Shown: positions 34,647 to 44,100 of the stretch, piece by piece | Layout of the letters: each line of letters opens with the position of its first letter | How positions within the stretch are numbered: position 1 is the stretch's first letter | DNA from: G963675935 sp963803125 | GTDB taxonomy: Bacteria > Planctomycetota > Planctomycetia > Pirellulales > Thermoguttaceae | DNA: 64,000 bases | Direction: 5' to 3' | NCBI GenBank assembly: GCA_963803125.1 | Contig: CAWDLR010000003.1 | Span: 1,922,001 to 1,986,000 of the forward strand | The notes under the pieces: generated by a model | What the model saw: the letters and a program-made list of their open reading frames with translations, nothing else | Database searches by the model: none | Told to the model about the DNA's origin: nothing | Made by a program: the position numbers and the translations under genes

Positions 34647-35321
34647 CGTTTGAACATCGCGTAAAGGACAAGAAACAGGGTGAGCACGGCCAGCGTCAGC
34701 GAGACGACGAAGACGACCTGCACGGTATTCGACCGCCGGCGGCGATAATTGGGGGCGGCCGAGCGGATGGAGGTGATCGCCAGCTTGGGCACGTCGGGCT
34801 CCTCGCTCGCGCTCAGCAGGTGGGAGCGACAATTGTGGAAAAACCCTGCCGGCCGGCTGCCAGTTCTGCCAACCCTCGTGCCAAATGAGGCAATCGCCGC
34901 TGATGCGTCCCTCGGCGAGCCAGGCCCGCATCACCTCGGCCGCCGCAGGGCCGAATTGACTGCCGGAGGGTGGGTGAACGTACCAAAGGACGTCTCCCGA
35001 CTCGCTAAGGGGATCGCGGGAGGCAACGCGTTTCTCGACGACCGTCATGCTCTTCGTCCCAATGAGAGTAGGGCTGTCGTCTCCGACGCCGCACTCGGCC
35101 CACGCCGGCCCGGCCGGCCGCCGGACCGTTGTCTGGGCGGCTTGAGCGGCCGCCGTGTCAATCGCCTGGGGCGGAGTTCGCCGCAGTTTCGAGCTTGGCC
35201 GGGTGCTTTCCAAGGGAATTGGCATCTTCACCCCGCAATAGGGACAAATTCCCGTTTGCCCCGCCTGGAAATCCTTGACGTTCAATTTGTGCCCGTTCGG
35301 GCAGAAGAAGCGGATACCCAT
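34643..35321 (-). CDS. Zinc-ribbon, GYF_2-domain, tail-anchored protein, one frameshift
   Basis: It starts MGIRFFCPNGHKLNVKDFQA with a CxxC-type ribbon (CPYCG), then a linker, then a GYF_2 domain (VLWYVHPPSGSQFGPAAAEV, IWHEGWQNWQPAG) that binds proline-rich peptides. About 34795-34812 the frame shifts by one base. The other frame continues SEEPDVPKLAITSIRSAAPN and ends with a membrane anchor (VQVVFVVSLTLAVLTLFLVL) and a stop overlapping the NTPase ATG. Without the shift the product is about 226 residues. It likely recruits or regulates the NTPase at the membrane; this is inferred from the coupling. Confidence 0.75.
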
Positions 35322-35431
35322 AGCTTCACCGCCGCCGGCTTGGCCCATTCGATTATACTCCGTACCGCCAACCTTCACCACGGGAGAGAACATTCGAGTG
35401 CGGTAATTGTCTGCGGTTAAGATGGGAAGTC

Positions 35432-35460
35432 CGTTTAGCCGCCGCGTCCACGCGGCGCAA
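35432..35460. repeat. Half copy of the GTTTAGCCGCCGCG repeat
   Basis: CGTTTAGCCGCCGCGTCCAC, matching the unit at the start of the window. It sits directly upstream of the rpiB remnant, at what looks like a deletion junction. Confidence 0.8.
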
Positions 35461-35480
35461 AACCGCTCGCATCTTCAGCA

Positions 35481-35637
35481 ACGCGTGGACGTGTTGTGCC
35501 TCTCCGGCGATCTGATCGGCGAGAAACTGGCCGACCATCTGGTCGAAGTCTGGCTGAAGACGCCGTTCGAGGGCGGCCGCTATGCCCGGCGGAACGGCAA
35601 AATCGAAATGCTCGAAAGCGTCGATGGCAGCCAGTAG
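35481..35637 (+). pseudogene. C-terminal remnant of ribose-5-phosphate isomerase B (RpiB/LacAB family)
   Basis: The in-frame segment VDVLCLSGDLIGEKLADHLV followed by VEVWLKTPFEGGRYARRNGK matches the C-terminal helix-and-tail of RpiB proteins, whose usual ending is a NVL-LG---IG--LA--IVD-WL-T-FEGGRHARR pattern. No N-terminal portion with the Cys and His active-site residues is present upstream; a palindromic repeat half stands there instead. So only about 50 residues of a formerly 150-residue gene survive. The family match is from memory of the pattern, not a search. Confidence 0.6.
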
Positions 35638-35652
35638 CCAGCATTGCTCACC

Positions 35653-35726
35653 ACGGTGGGGCAGACATTCCTGTCTGCCGGACATAATGCGGCAAAGAGG
35701 GCAGACAGGAATGTCTGCCCCACCAA
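35653..35726. repeat. Inverted pair of GGCAGACATTCCTGTCTGCC palindromes
   Basis: GTGGGGCAGACATTCCTGTC and its inverted partner lie about 20 bp apart, in non-coding DNA. The same unit lies within both TMTC-like genes (45.97 and 58.26 kb). Confidence 0.9.
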
Positions 35727-35781
35727 CCCTATGTGCGCCTTTCCCCTAGGTGATGGGAAGTGCGGATCAATGGTTGGCCGA

Positions 35782-36936
35782 TCAAATCCTCACGAAAGAC
35801 CGCTTGCGATACATGTACAGCAGAATCAGCCAGAGGATCGCAAAGGCGGCGAAGTGATGCAGGACGGTGGCCCACGGGGCCCAATGGCCTCCCCACTCGC
35901 GAAGATGCGACGCCAGGCCGCCCACAAACCCGTCGGCGATGTGCCCAAAGTCAACCAGCGAGGCGAGCATATAGGCCGTGATCGAGTTCGCGCCGATCAC
36001 GATAAAGAAGAATGCACAGCGACGGAACTTCAGCACGTCGACAAGAAGATAGAAGGCCGCCAGAAGCAAGTAGCACCATCCGGCCGCCCAAAGGACCATC
36101 GAACTGGTCCAGATGTGTTTGATGATCGGGAACCGCCACGTGGTCAACCAACCGAAACCGCCGGACCAGACCCAGCCGAGGACAAGACAAAGCCCGCCGA
36201 TCGCCAACAATCCGGCGATTTTCTTCCAAGCGACCGACGACGCTCGCAGCAAATGGCCCGCCATCACCCCTAGCAGCACGCTGGCGGCGAAGCCCAAACT
36301 GCTGAGCACCCAGGTATAGGCGTAGTCGGGCGATTGATCGCGGAAGCCGCGCAGAACGAATTCATCGACGAACCTGGCGAGGTTGTGCTGTTCTTCCATC
36401 GTGCCCGCCGGACAGCCCGGCGCGGGGACCAGCATCATCAGCAGCCAATACCCCAGCAGCAGAGCGCAGATCAGCGCCGACTGGCCGAAGACCGGCAGAT
36501 ACATCAGCGCCAGAGAGGCCACGAGATAGCCCACCGCGATCGCCTGCAACGTGTTGGAGAAAAGGTAGAGCTTCGAGTAGTCGAACGCCAACAGGTTCCC
36601 TTGAACCGCCATGCCGAATATCCACAGGATCAACACGCGGCGGAAGATCTTCGTGTAGAGCCGTTTCTTGCTCTCCCCTTCGGCCATGCGCTTGCCGAAG
36701 GAGAAGGGCATGGCCACGCCGACGATGAAGAGGAACAGCGGCATGACCAGGTCCAACGCCGAAAACCCCTCCCAGCGAACGTGGTGGATCTGGGCGGCGA
36801 CGCCGGCGGGAATTGTGACGAACGCCGCCACTATTGCGACAAGCTGCTCGCCGCCGGTAATCATGAACATGTCGAAGCCCCGCAGGGCGTCGATCGACAC
36901 GACTCGTTCGGAGGGAGCGGGGGGTTCAGCGGACAT
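35782..36936 (-). CDS. NagX-like / heparan-alpha-glucosaminide acetyltransferase-family membrane protein
   Basis: A 384-residue polytopic membrane protein with about ten membrane segments. The N-terminus RVVSIDALRGFDMFMITGG is the DUF5009/HGSNAT signature; DLVMPLFLFIVGVAMPFSFG follows in the second helix and GANSITAYML near the end. The family transfers acyl groups to sugars across the membrane, as in the human lysosomal enzyme, with bacterial roles in N-acetylglucosamine or polysaccharide use. A conserved helix-borne His is plausible in LHHFAAF but not proven. It is co-directional with and 18 bp downstream of the zinc-ribbon PH gene. Confidence 0.88.
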   Translation of the reverse strand: MSAEPPAPSERVVSIDALRGFDMFMITGGEQLVAIVAAFVTIPAGVAAQIHHVRWEGFSALDLVMPLFLFIVGVAMPFSFGKRMAEGESKKRLYTKIFRRVLILWIFGMAVQGNLLAFDYSKLYLFSNTLQAIAVGYLVASLALMYLPVFGQSALICALLLGYWLLMMLVPAPGCPAGTMEEQHNLARFVDEFVLRGFRDQSPDYAYTWVLSSLGFAASVLLGVMAGHLLRASSVAWKKIAGLLAIGGLCLVLGWVWSGGFGWLTTWRFPIIKHIWTSSMVLWAAGWCYLLLAAFYLLVDVLKFRRCAFFFIVIGANSITAYMLASLVDFGHIADGFVGGLASHLREWGGHWAPWATVLHHFAAFAILWLILLYMYRKRSFVRI

Positions 36937-36954
36937 TTCACACCATGCGAAAGG

Positions 36955-37617
36955 CTAGATCTGCTCGACGTGCAGCCCGCGACGGCGTCGTTCGGCCAGG
37001 CGGGCGTCGTCGAAAAGGCCCGCCACCCGCTTAATGTCGTCGATGCCGGACAGCACAAGCTCGGGATCGGAGCGATCATGCGACATGATGCGCAGCGTGC
37101 CCACGCCCGCCAATCGCTCCGACAACGTCTGCTCATAGGTGATGTCGTCCACATCGAGCAATTCGATGCGGTCGTTCACCCGCCGCAAAAAGCCGCGCTC
37201 GTGGATAAACCGCTGCGTGCTTAGCACATAGTGCACGCTCATGCGGCGGTAGGTCGAAACGGCCAGGCAATAGATCCACGGCAGCAGAATCGCCACGAGG
37301 ATAACGAGCCAGTAAATGGCCTTCCAAGGCATGATAAAGAGGCCGAACAGCAGCAGGACAATGCTCAAGCCGCCGCTAAAGGCCCAGCCACCGGCCATCG
37401 CCTTCGCCGAGTAGCCGCCGCGCCAAAGCACCTCCTCGGGCTTGTCCTTGTCTTCCCAGCGGGCGGCGGCGACCTGTTGAAACGCTCCGGCCGAAGTCGA
37501 CGGGCCGGCGGAGGGCGGCGCCGGATCTCCATCGCCATCCGGATCGAGCCGGTGGCCGCACTTGTGACAATAAACCGCCGCCGCAACCACTTCCTCACCA
37601 CATGCGGGACATCGCAT
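36955..37617 (-). CDS. Zinc-ribbon bPH2-domain membrane protein
   Basis: A 220-residue protein: zinc ribbon (MRCPACGEEVVAAAVYCHKC), Pro/Ser linker, two membrane segments (WAFSGGLSIVLLLFGLFIMP and WLVILVAILLPWIYCLAV), then a bPH2 domain (YVLSTQRFIHERGFLRRVND; IELLDVDDITYEQTL). Its partners are unknown. The related zinc-ribbon-free protein near 28 kb has the same C-terminal domain. The next gene in the same direction is the NagX-like protein, and an operon is likely. Confidence 0.85.
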   Translation of the reverse strand: MRCPACGEEVVAAAVYCHKCGHRLDPDGDGDPAPPSAGPSTSAGAFQQVAAARWEDKDKPEEVLWRGGYSAKAMAGGWAFSGGLSIVLLLFGLFIMPWKAIYWLVILVAILLPWIYCLAVSTYRRMSVHYVLSTQRFIHERGFLRRVNDRIELLDVDDITYEQTLSERLAGVGTLRIMSHDRSDPELVLSGIDDIKRVAGLFDDARLAERRRRGLHVEQI

Positions 37618-37707
37618 TGTTCGACCCCCTAATTGCTACCGAGCCCGGTCGAAAAACCGACAATAGTATAGATGAGGAGGACGGAAGGGGGAAGAGGAGA
37701 TGGGCGG

Positions 37708-37858
37708 AATGACGAAGCACGAATGACGAAGGACGAAGGAAATCCGAAGCTCGAAATCCGAAATCCGAGGCTCGAAATCCGAATAACGAGCTCTTTCGGG
37801 TTTCGGATTTCGAGCTTCCTTCGTCATTCGTCATTGGAGCTTCGTCATTCGTCATTCC
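37708..37858. repeat. Large inverted repeat of CGAAATCCGA and GACGAAGGACGAA units
   Basis: Within the 309-bp gap between the divergent PH and nrdR genes, tandem CGAAATCCGA and GACGAATGACGAAGG units are followed by their reverse complements, giving a stem over 50 bp long. The nrdR promoter must lie within or just after it. No gene was recognised. Confidence 0.8.
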
Positions 37859-37926
37859 CCCCACCCCTTCCCCCGCCGCCTTCCCCGCTGTACAGTAAAC
37901 GGCTCGGAGCCTCGACGGGACCGACC

Positions 37927-38394
37927 ATGAAATGCCCCTTTTGTCTTGCGGATAACGATCGGGTGTTGGATTCGCGGGCGAGCCAGGATGGGTTTGCCAT
38001 CCGGCGGCGGCGCGAGTGCCTTGGCTGCCGCCGCCGCTACACCACCTACGAACGCATCGAGGCCACGACCGTCAAGATCGTCAAGAAGGATGATTCGCGC
38101 GAGCCGTTCGACCACGCCAAGATCAAGCGCGGCCTGGAAAAGGCCTGCTGGAAGCGGCCGATCAGCGACCAGCAGCTTGAAGCGGTGATCGCCGCGGTAG
38201 AGAGCGAGATCGAGGCGAATTTCGAATCGGAGGTCGAAAGCCGTCACGTCGGCGAACTGGTGATGCAACACCTCCGCTCGTTGGACGAGGTCGCCTACGT
38301 CCGCTTCGCCAGCGTCTACCGTCAGTTCAAGGACGTTCAAGATTTCGTCAAGGAGCTCCGGCCGATGTTGGCCGAAGCCGAGGATTCCGAATAG
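37927..38394 (+). CDS. nrdR: Transcriptional repressor NrdR
   Basis: A 155-residue regulator of ribonucleotide reductase genes. The zinc ribbon is C3-x2-C6 (MKCPFC) and ECLGC (Cys31, Cys34), then the RRRYTTYERIE segment. The ATP-cone domain (VKIVKKDDSREPFDHAKIKR, then VAYVRFASVYRQFKDVQDF) senses (d)ATP. The length is the family norm. No ribonucleotide reductase gene is nearby. The stop is followed in the same frame by remnants of a membrane protein (see next feature). Confidence 0.96.
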   Translation: MKCPFCLADNDRVLDSRASQDGFAIRRRRECLGCRRRYTTYERIEATTVKIVKKDDSREPFDHAKIKRGLEKACWKRPISDQQLEAVIAAVESEIEANFESEVESRHVGELVMQHLRSLDEVAYVRFASVYRQFKDVQDFVKELRPMLAEAEDSE

Positions 38395-38625
38395 CTCTTC
38401 ACCCCCGGCCAGGGCGTACTGACGATCCTCGTCGGCCTGTTGTTCCTCGACTTTCCCGGAAAGTTCGCCCTCGAACGCCGCGTGATCAGGATGAAAGGCG
38501 TGCTCAAGGCCGTCGATCGGGTGCGCCGCAAAGCCGGCCGGCCGCCGCTGGAGCTGCCGGCCGCGCGAGATGAAGCTGTCGGAGACTGCGACAAGCCCGG
38601 TAACGACGCCGCGGAGAAACAATGA
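38395..38625 (+). pseudogene. Remnant of a PGPGW-type small membrane protein, abutting nrdR in frame
   Basis: Directly after the nrdR TAG, in the same frame, the sequence reads LFTPGQGVLTILVGLLFLDF, then PGKFALERRVIRMKGVLKAV and RRKAGRPPLELP. This is the C-terminal half of small membrane proteins of the PGPGW kind (LPGPG-LTILVGL---D-PGK pattern). The N-terminal half and a proper start are missing; an in-frame ATG exists at 38440. The simplest reading is that a deletion joined it to the end of nrdR. Family assignment is by pattern only. Confidence 0.55.
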
Positions 38626-38644
38626 TACAGGTCTCCGCCGTCGT

Positions 38645-39649
38645 TTAGTGCCGTCGATCGACGACGAACTCCGTCAATCCCGCCAGCGACCGGCAGGCCT
38701 CCGTGCCCGGCAGCGCGGCCAATCCTTCGCAGGCTCGGCGGCTGAACTCGCGGGCACGTTGGCGTGCATAAGAAATCGCGTCGTTCCGCTCGAACCACGG
38801 CCGCAGGGCATCGCGGTGATGGTTGCCCGATCGAGCGAGCAACGACGTAAGCTCCCGCCGTTCCGAAGAATTCACGGTCCGCAAAAGCCGAATCAATGGC
38901 AACGTCGCCTTCTGCTTCAGCAGGTCGGTGCCCAGCGACTTGCCCACGGCGGCCTCCTCGCCGACCACGTCGAGCACGTCGTCGGCAATCTGGAAGGCGA
39001 CGCCGAGATTGTGGCCGTAGCCGCTAAGGGCCTCGCAAATGGGCAATGCGGCACCGGCGTAGTGTGATCCCAGGCGGCAACAGCAGGCCGTCAGCGCCGC
39101 CGTCTTGCCGGCGATGATCTCCAGGTAATCGGCCTCGCTGATGTCGTAGTTCCCTCGGCTCTCGATCTGCCGCAGTTCCCCCTCGCACATGTGGCGGGCC
39201 GACTGGCTGATCGCCCGGCAAGCGAAATTGTCGTCCAACGAACTAGCCAGGCATATCGCCCGCGCCAAGAGATAATCACCCAGGAGAATGCTGACTTCGT
39301 TGCTCCAGCGGGCGTTGACCGTGTCGAGATGCCGGCGGATGGTGGCCTCGTCCAAGACGTCGTCGTGGACCAACGTGGCGGTATGGATCACCTCGACCAT
39401 CGCCGCCAGCGTGAGGTGTTCGGGCCGAATGCCGCCGCAGGCCTTCGCCGAAAGCAGGACCAACGCCGGCCGCAGCCGCTTCCCCCCTAAACGGGCTCCA
39501 TGTCTAGCCAGCCGATCGACGAAGGGCTTGTCGCTGGATAGCTCCCGCTTCAGCAGCCCCTCGACCGTTTCAAGTTCGTCGGCTACCGGCGCATACAGGC
39601 CGTGAAGAACCTCCGCAGCCGTCGCCCGTTGCTGGCCTGTCAAGTCCAT
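38645..39649 (-). CDS. Trans-polyprenyl diphosphate synthase
   Basis: A 334-residue isoprenoid chain-elongating enzyme. The first Asp-rich motif is VHDDVLDEATIRR, the second QIADDVLDVVG, with GKRLRPAL upstream, as in IspB/HepT-type synthases. It extends allylic diphosphates with IPP for quinone side chains or other lipids; chain length cannot be predicted safely. The ATG beginning MDLTGQQRATAA is chosen over a longer reading through unrelated DNA. The gene is convergent with nrdR and its remnant. Confidence 0.9.
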   Translation of the reverse strand: MDLTGQQRATAAEVLHGLYAPVADELETVEGLLKRELSSDKPFVDRLARHGARLGGKRLRPALVLLSAKACGGIRPEHLTLAAMVEVIHTATLVHDDVLDEATIRRHLDTVNARWSNEVSILLGDYLLARAICLASSLDDNFACRAISQSARHMCEGELRQIESRGNYDISEADYLEIIAGKTAALTACCCRLGSHYAGAALPICEALSGYGHNLGVAFQIADDVLDVVGEEAAVGKSLGTDLLKQKATLPLIRLLRTVNSSERRELTSLLARSGNHHRDALRPWFERNDAISYARQRAREFSRRACEGLAALPGTEACRSLAGLTEFVVDRRH

Positions 39650-40007
39650 GCAGACGCTCTCAAGGAAAAGAATGTATTCTAGCCGTTCGAGCCGCCGCGT
39701 CGAGGGCACATTTGATTTTGCGGGGGATGGCGATTTCTTCCTTATTGTCCCGGCAACTCTCAGACTTTGCCAGAGGCGATAAGCACAATCGTTGCAGATT
39801 GACAGGGAAGACCGGCAGTTTCCCCACAACTCGCACAACAAGACCGCCGGTGGACGTTGTTCAAGGGACGATTATGATCCGCATCCTTCTCATCGTTCCT
39901 GAAATGCCTCGATTGCCTAATGACGCCGCTCGCTGGCCACCGATACCTCTTACGAAATCGTTCGGCTCGATGCCAGTTGCGTTGGCCCTTGGAAAGGAGA
40001 CCAGAAC
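39650..40007. other. Intergenic stretch, no gene recognised
   Basis: It lies between the divergent polyprenyl synthase and orphan secreted-protein genes. It ends with a ribosome site (GGAAAGGAGACC) for the latter. No repeats or conserved frame were seen. Confidence 0.5.
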
Positions 40008-40772
40008 ATGAAGTGCCGCCAGATTGCACTACTGTTGCCGTTGGTCCTTCTCGGCCCTGGGACGCTCAGTGCGTGCGTCCTTTCACCTTACGATAGGTAT
40101 TACGTTGACGCTGCGGCGCAGGGGACGGCTCATCCTGATCTGCCGATCGGGGCAATCCTCGACCGCTGCATTCCCGGCTACTTGTCGCAACTGACGGGTT
40201 CCGGCGAGAGGGCGGCCGGCTACGCCTGGCAGTGCTGCAAGGATGCGGTCGCATTAGTTTGCCCGCGGGAAAAGAGCCGCGAGCAACCCTCGCCGGCTCG
40301 CCGCGACAAGTCCGATCGTTTGGTTAAGAACAGTCGCGCCGCGGCAGCGGCGGCAGCCCGCCAGCCGGTCGAATGGCTCTGCGTCACATCCTGCACCTAC
40401 CCCAGTTGGCCGACCCTCGTCACGCCGGACAGAGCCACCGGCGAATGCTGGCGGGGACATGCCGCCAACGCCGTGCTGCTGGCCGATTTTTGCCGCATCG
40501 ACGACGAGTCGTGCCTTGCGTTCAGCAGCGGCGCCGATCTTCTCGCACGCAACGGTCACGGCGGGAGAAACGTGGAGCGGGCGTCGGCAGTCTCCTCGTG
40601 GGCGGTGCGGCTCGAACCCTGGGCGAGGTTCTGGCTGGGCGCTTGGGATGTCGTCTTTCGCAACATTTCGCAGCAAATCGCTCGGCTCGATTGGACAACC
40701 CTGCTCACCGACAAATCCCAGGGTTTGGCCGCTCACAAGGCGACGCCGGTGTCGAACTCCGCCGAGCGTTAG
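40008..40772 (+). CDS. Secreted protein of unknown function
   Basis: A 254-residue protein with signal peptide MKCRQIALLLPLVLLGPGTLSAC and a good GGAAAGGAGACC ribosome site. There is no recognised domain. Cysteines come in scattered pairs (WQCCKDAVALVCPRE; WLCVTSCTYPSW), compatible with disulfides in the periplasm. The segment LTGSGERAAGYAWQCC and the C-terminal amphipathic stretch SWAVRLEPWARFWLGAWDVV are the most ordered-looking parts. It stands alone between long gaps, so there is no context clue. Confidence 0.6.
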   Translation: MKCRQIALLLPLVLLGPGTLSACVLSPYDRYYVDAAAQGTAHPDLPIGAILDRCIPGYLSQLTGSGERAAGYAWQCCKDAVALVCPREKSREQPSPARRDKSDRLVKNSRAAAAAAARQPVEWLCVTSCTYPSWPTLVTPDRATGECWRGHAANAVLLADFCRIDDESCLAFSSGADLLARNGHGGRNVERASAVSSWAVRLEPWARFWLGAWDVVFRNISQQIARLDWTTLLTDKSQGLAAHKATPVSNSAER

Positions 40773-40984
40773 ACAAAGCCGGGTGGCCTTGGGCACGTAA
40801 TGCGATAACGGGAACAGACTTGTGGTCGGGACGCTCTCACGGCAGCTTCGCCCTCTGCTAGTTCCGCAGAGTGGGTCAATTATACTCCCTTCTCGCTATT
40901 CGCCAACGGCACCGCTTTTGCTGTAGGCTGGGGGTATACTTTTGCCGGGAAGGCGTTTTTGAGTGGCAAAACGCACCACGGGTA

Positions 40985-41010
40985 GCTAAAATGGTTTTAG
41001 CCGAGTTTTT
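40985..41010 (+). terminator. Candidate rho-independent terminator
   Basis: A 7-bp stem (GCTAAAA / TTTTAGC) with loop TGG is followed by a GAGTTTTT tract, in the 338-bp gap after the orphan secreted gene. It is weaker than the hairpin at 29.6 kb but correctly oriented for that gene. The rest of the gap shows nothing else. Confidence 0.5.
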
Positions 41011-41110
41011 CGGTTGGCGGAGCTAGAAAACCCCTGCGCGCCCGCGGGCCGTTTCGGAACATGGCCTCGCCGGGAGCGATGCTTTATCGAATTGCCGGAG
41101 AAGTGAAATC

Positions 41111-44100
41111 ATGTTGAAAAGAAGTCTCGCCCGATGGATCGTCTTGCCGGTGACACTGGTCGCCGTGGGTGTGGTGCTGGGCCAAAGTGCGGCCGCAGCG
41201 GAGTCGATCACTGCGCAGATCGGCACGTTCACAAGTCCCGACGGCGTCAGCTCTTTTGCCCTGAGCATGAAGCCGACAGCGGTGGCGGCCACAACCACCG
41301 CCCGCGACATCGTCGTGCTGTTCAACACCTCGGCCAGCCAAGCCGGAGAATCCCGCGCGAAAGCGGTCGATGCGCTCAAGGGGTTCTTAGCGGGCTTGAA
41401 TGCCGGCGACCGCGTTCGTCTCGTGGCCGTCGATCTCAACGCCGTTCCGCTGACTGAGACTTTTGTATCGCCAGGCGGCAAGGAGATGGAAGCCGCGCTG
41501 GCCGCGCTCGACGCGCGGGTGCCGCTGGGCGCGAGCGACATGGCAAAGGCGGTCGAGGCGGTGGTCGATAGTTACCGCGGCGACGCGAAGAACCCGCGGG
41601 CGGCGGTCTACATCGGCGACGGCCGCAGCGCGGCGCACCTGCTACAAGCCGACGAGTTCCAGAAACTGACCGGAAAACTGGCCGACGCGCGCATTCCCGT
41701 AAGCAGCTACGCGGTAGGGGTGCGTCTCGATCGGCAGTTGCTCGGCGCCCTGGCGGTGCAGACCGGCGGCACGGTGATCGTGGAGAGCGAGACGCCCGCG
41801 CAAGCGGCGGGGCGTTCGTTGGCGACCGCGGCCGATGCGACGGTGCTCTGGCCAACGTCGGCCACCTGGCCCGCCGAGGTGACCGCGGTGTTTCCCAAGC
41901 GGCTGCCGCCGCTGCGGGGCGACCGCGACACGATTCTGCTCGGCACTCTCAAGGGAAAAGGCCCGCTGAACATTCAGCTTGACATTGCCGGCCCGGCGGG
42001 ACCGGAGAAGATCGCGCTGAACGTCTCGCCAGGGGCCTCTGACGAGCGGAACACTTATTTGCCGCAGTTGGTCGAGCTCGCTCGGGCGGACGGCGGAGTG
42101 ACGCTGCCCCTGGTCGGCTCGGCGAGCCTGGAAGAGATCCGCCAGGGGGTCAGTGCGGGCGTGCGCAACATCGATCGCCTGGCGCGGCAATCGTTGGCCG
42201 GCGGAAACCTCGACGGAGCCGACAAGCTGATCGGCGAGGCGTTGCGGCAAGACCCCAACGATAGCGAAGCCTTGTCGCTGAAGGACGCTTTGGCCAAGCG
42301 CAGGCAGGGGGGCGGGAATCTCCAACTGGCGGCGAACAACCCGCCGCCGGCGGGCGGCGCGAAGCCGCCGGCCCCGGCCGCTCCACCACCGGCCGCTGCG
42401 GGTAGTTCCGCGGGAGATCTGAATCTGGTGGGGCCGCCGCCGGTCGAGGAGCCGCCGGCAGGGGCACTCGCCGAGGGTTTCCAGCACGAGCGGCGGGTGA
42501 TCGCGCAGATGGTGCAGACCGAGGTGGTCAATGTGCTAAACCGTGCGCGATCGCTGATGAGCACCGATCCAGAGTTGGCATTGCAGAACTTGAGGATCGA
42601 GTTGGAGAAGGTGAGGCAGGTGGCGGATTTGGAGCCCGACGTCCGCGATCAGTTCATCGACAGTTTGCAGGGGGCGCTGCGCGAGGCGTCGGCGCGGAGG
42701 ACCGAAGTCGAGCAACACCGGCAGCAGCAACTGGAGAGCAGGGCCATCGCCAGCGAGCGGTTGCTGGCCGCCCGCAAGATCGAACGCACGCAGATGACGG
42801 TGAAGGAATTGTTCGAGCGGTTCAATTCGCTCTTGGCCGAGAGGAATTTCACCGCGGCGGCAGAGGTTGCCGAGAGAGCGCACAGCGAGATGCCCAGGAA
42901 TCCGACCGGTGTCGTGGCGACGGTGGAGACGGACATCGTGGGCAACTACGAGAACTTCATGCGGTTGCGGATCGAGCGGCAGAGGGCGGTCGTGGATACC
43001 CTCTTCTGCGTCGAGAAGTCGGCGATGCCCTTCCCCGACGATCAGCCGATCATCTATCCGGACGCCGAATGGTGGCAGCAGATGACCGTTCGCCGCAAGG
43101 ACAAATACAGTTCGATGGACCTTGCCAAGAAGGGCAGCGCCGAAAAGCGGATCGACGACGCCCTGAAATCGCCGACGGAGGTGACCTTCGTCGAAGCTCC
43201 GCTGACTGAATTCCTCGATTATCTCAAGGATCGCCACAAGATTGAAATCCAACTCGATACAAAGGCCCTGGAGGAGGCGGGAGTCGGCGCGGATACGCCG
43301 GTCACGGTCGATCTGAAGGGAATCAGTCTCCGCTCGGTATTGCGGTTGACGCTGAAGAAACTGAACCTCACCTACCTGATCAAGGACGAGGTGTTGCTGA
43401 TCACGACCCCGGAAGAGGCGGACAATCAGCTTACGACTAAGGTCTACCCGGTGGCCGACTTGGTGCTGCCGATTCCGCAGGCGGGCAGTATGATGGGCGG
43501 AATGATGGGCGGAATGGGCGGCATGATGGGCGGCATGGGCGGAGGCATGGGCGGAGGCATGGGCGGCGGCGGAATGATGGGCGGCATGGGTGGCGGGGGA
43601 ATGATGGGAGGCATGGGTGGCGGTTTCTTTAACCTCCCCGACGGCCTGCTCCCCGGTGGCCTGCTCCCGAAAATCCCTCAGAACGGATCGCAGCCGGGAG
43701 GGTTCCAGGCGTTCTCCGTCAAAGACGATCTAAGCGCTCCCGTTGAGGCTGAGCAATGCCGCGCCCAAGAGCGAAAACCGGCCGGCGAAAATCGACCTCG
43801 AAACCATGCAGGGAGCCAGCCCGGAGGCCGTTTGGGACCGGTATTTCGCCAAGAACAATCCGCAACCCAAGGCGGTCCGCAACGCAACGCGGCGGTTGAT
43901 GAAGCAGCGGAAATTCGACCAGGTGATCGCCCTGATCGACGCGGCTCTGCGGCATCGGCAGTGCCAGCCCTGGATGTATGAGGGGCTGGCCTTGGCGATG
44001 AAGGCCGCCGGCCGTCCCAAGGCCGACATCGAACGGGCGATTATGTCGGCCGTCGATTTCGTTGACAACACCACCGACCTGATGTACGTCGGCGCTTATC

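Noticed and set aside
33159..35393. One 744-residue protein joining GYF and NTPase parts
   Set aside because: The joining residues are low quality, while a shifted frame gives a clean membrane anchor and a stop overlapping a proper ATG; two coupled genes with one frameshift explain it better.
35353..35685. Minus-strand 110-residue frame across the rpiB remnant
   Set aside because: It has no recognisable domain, runs through a repeat half and opposes a fragment with a clear family pattern.
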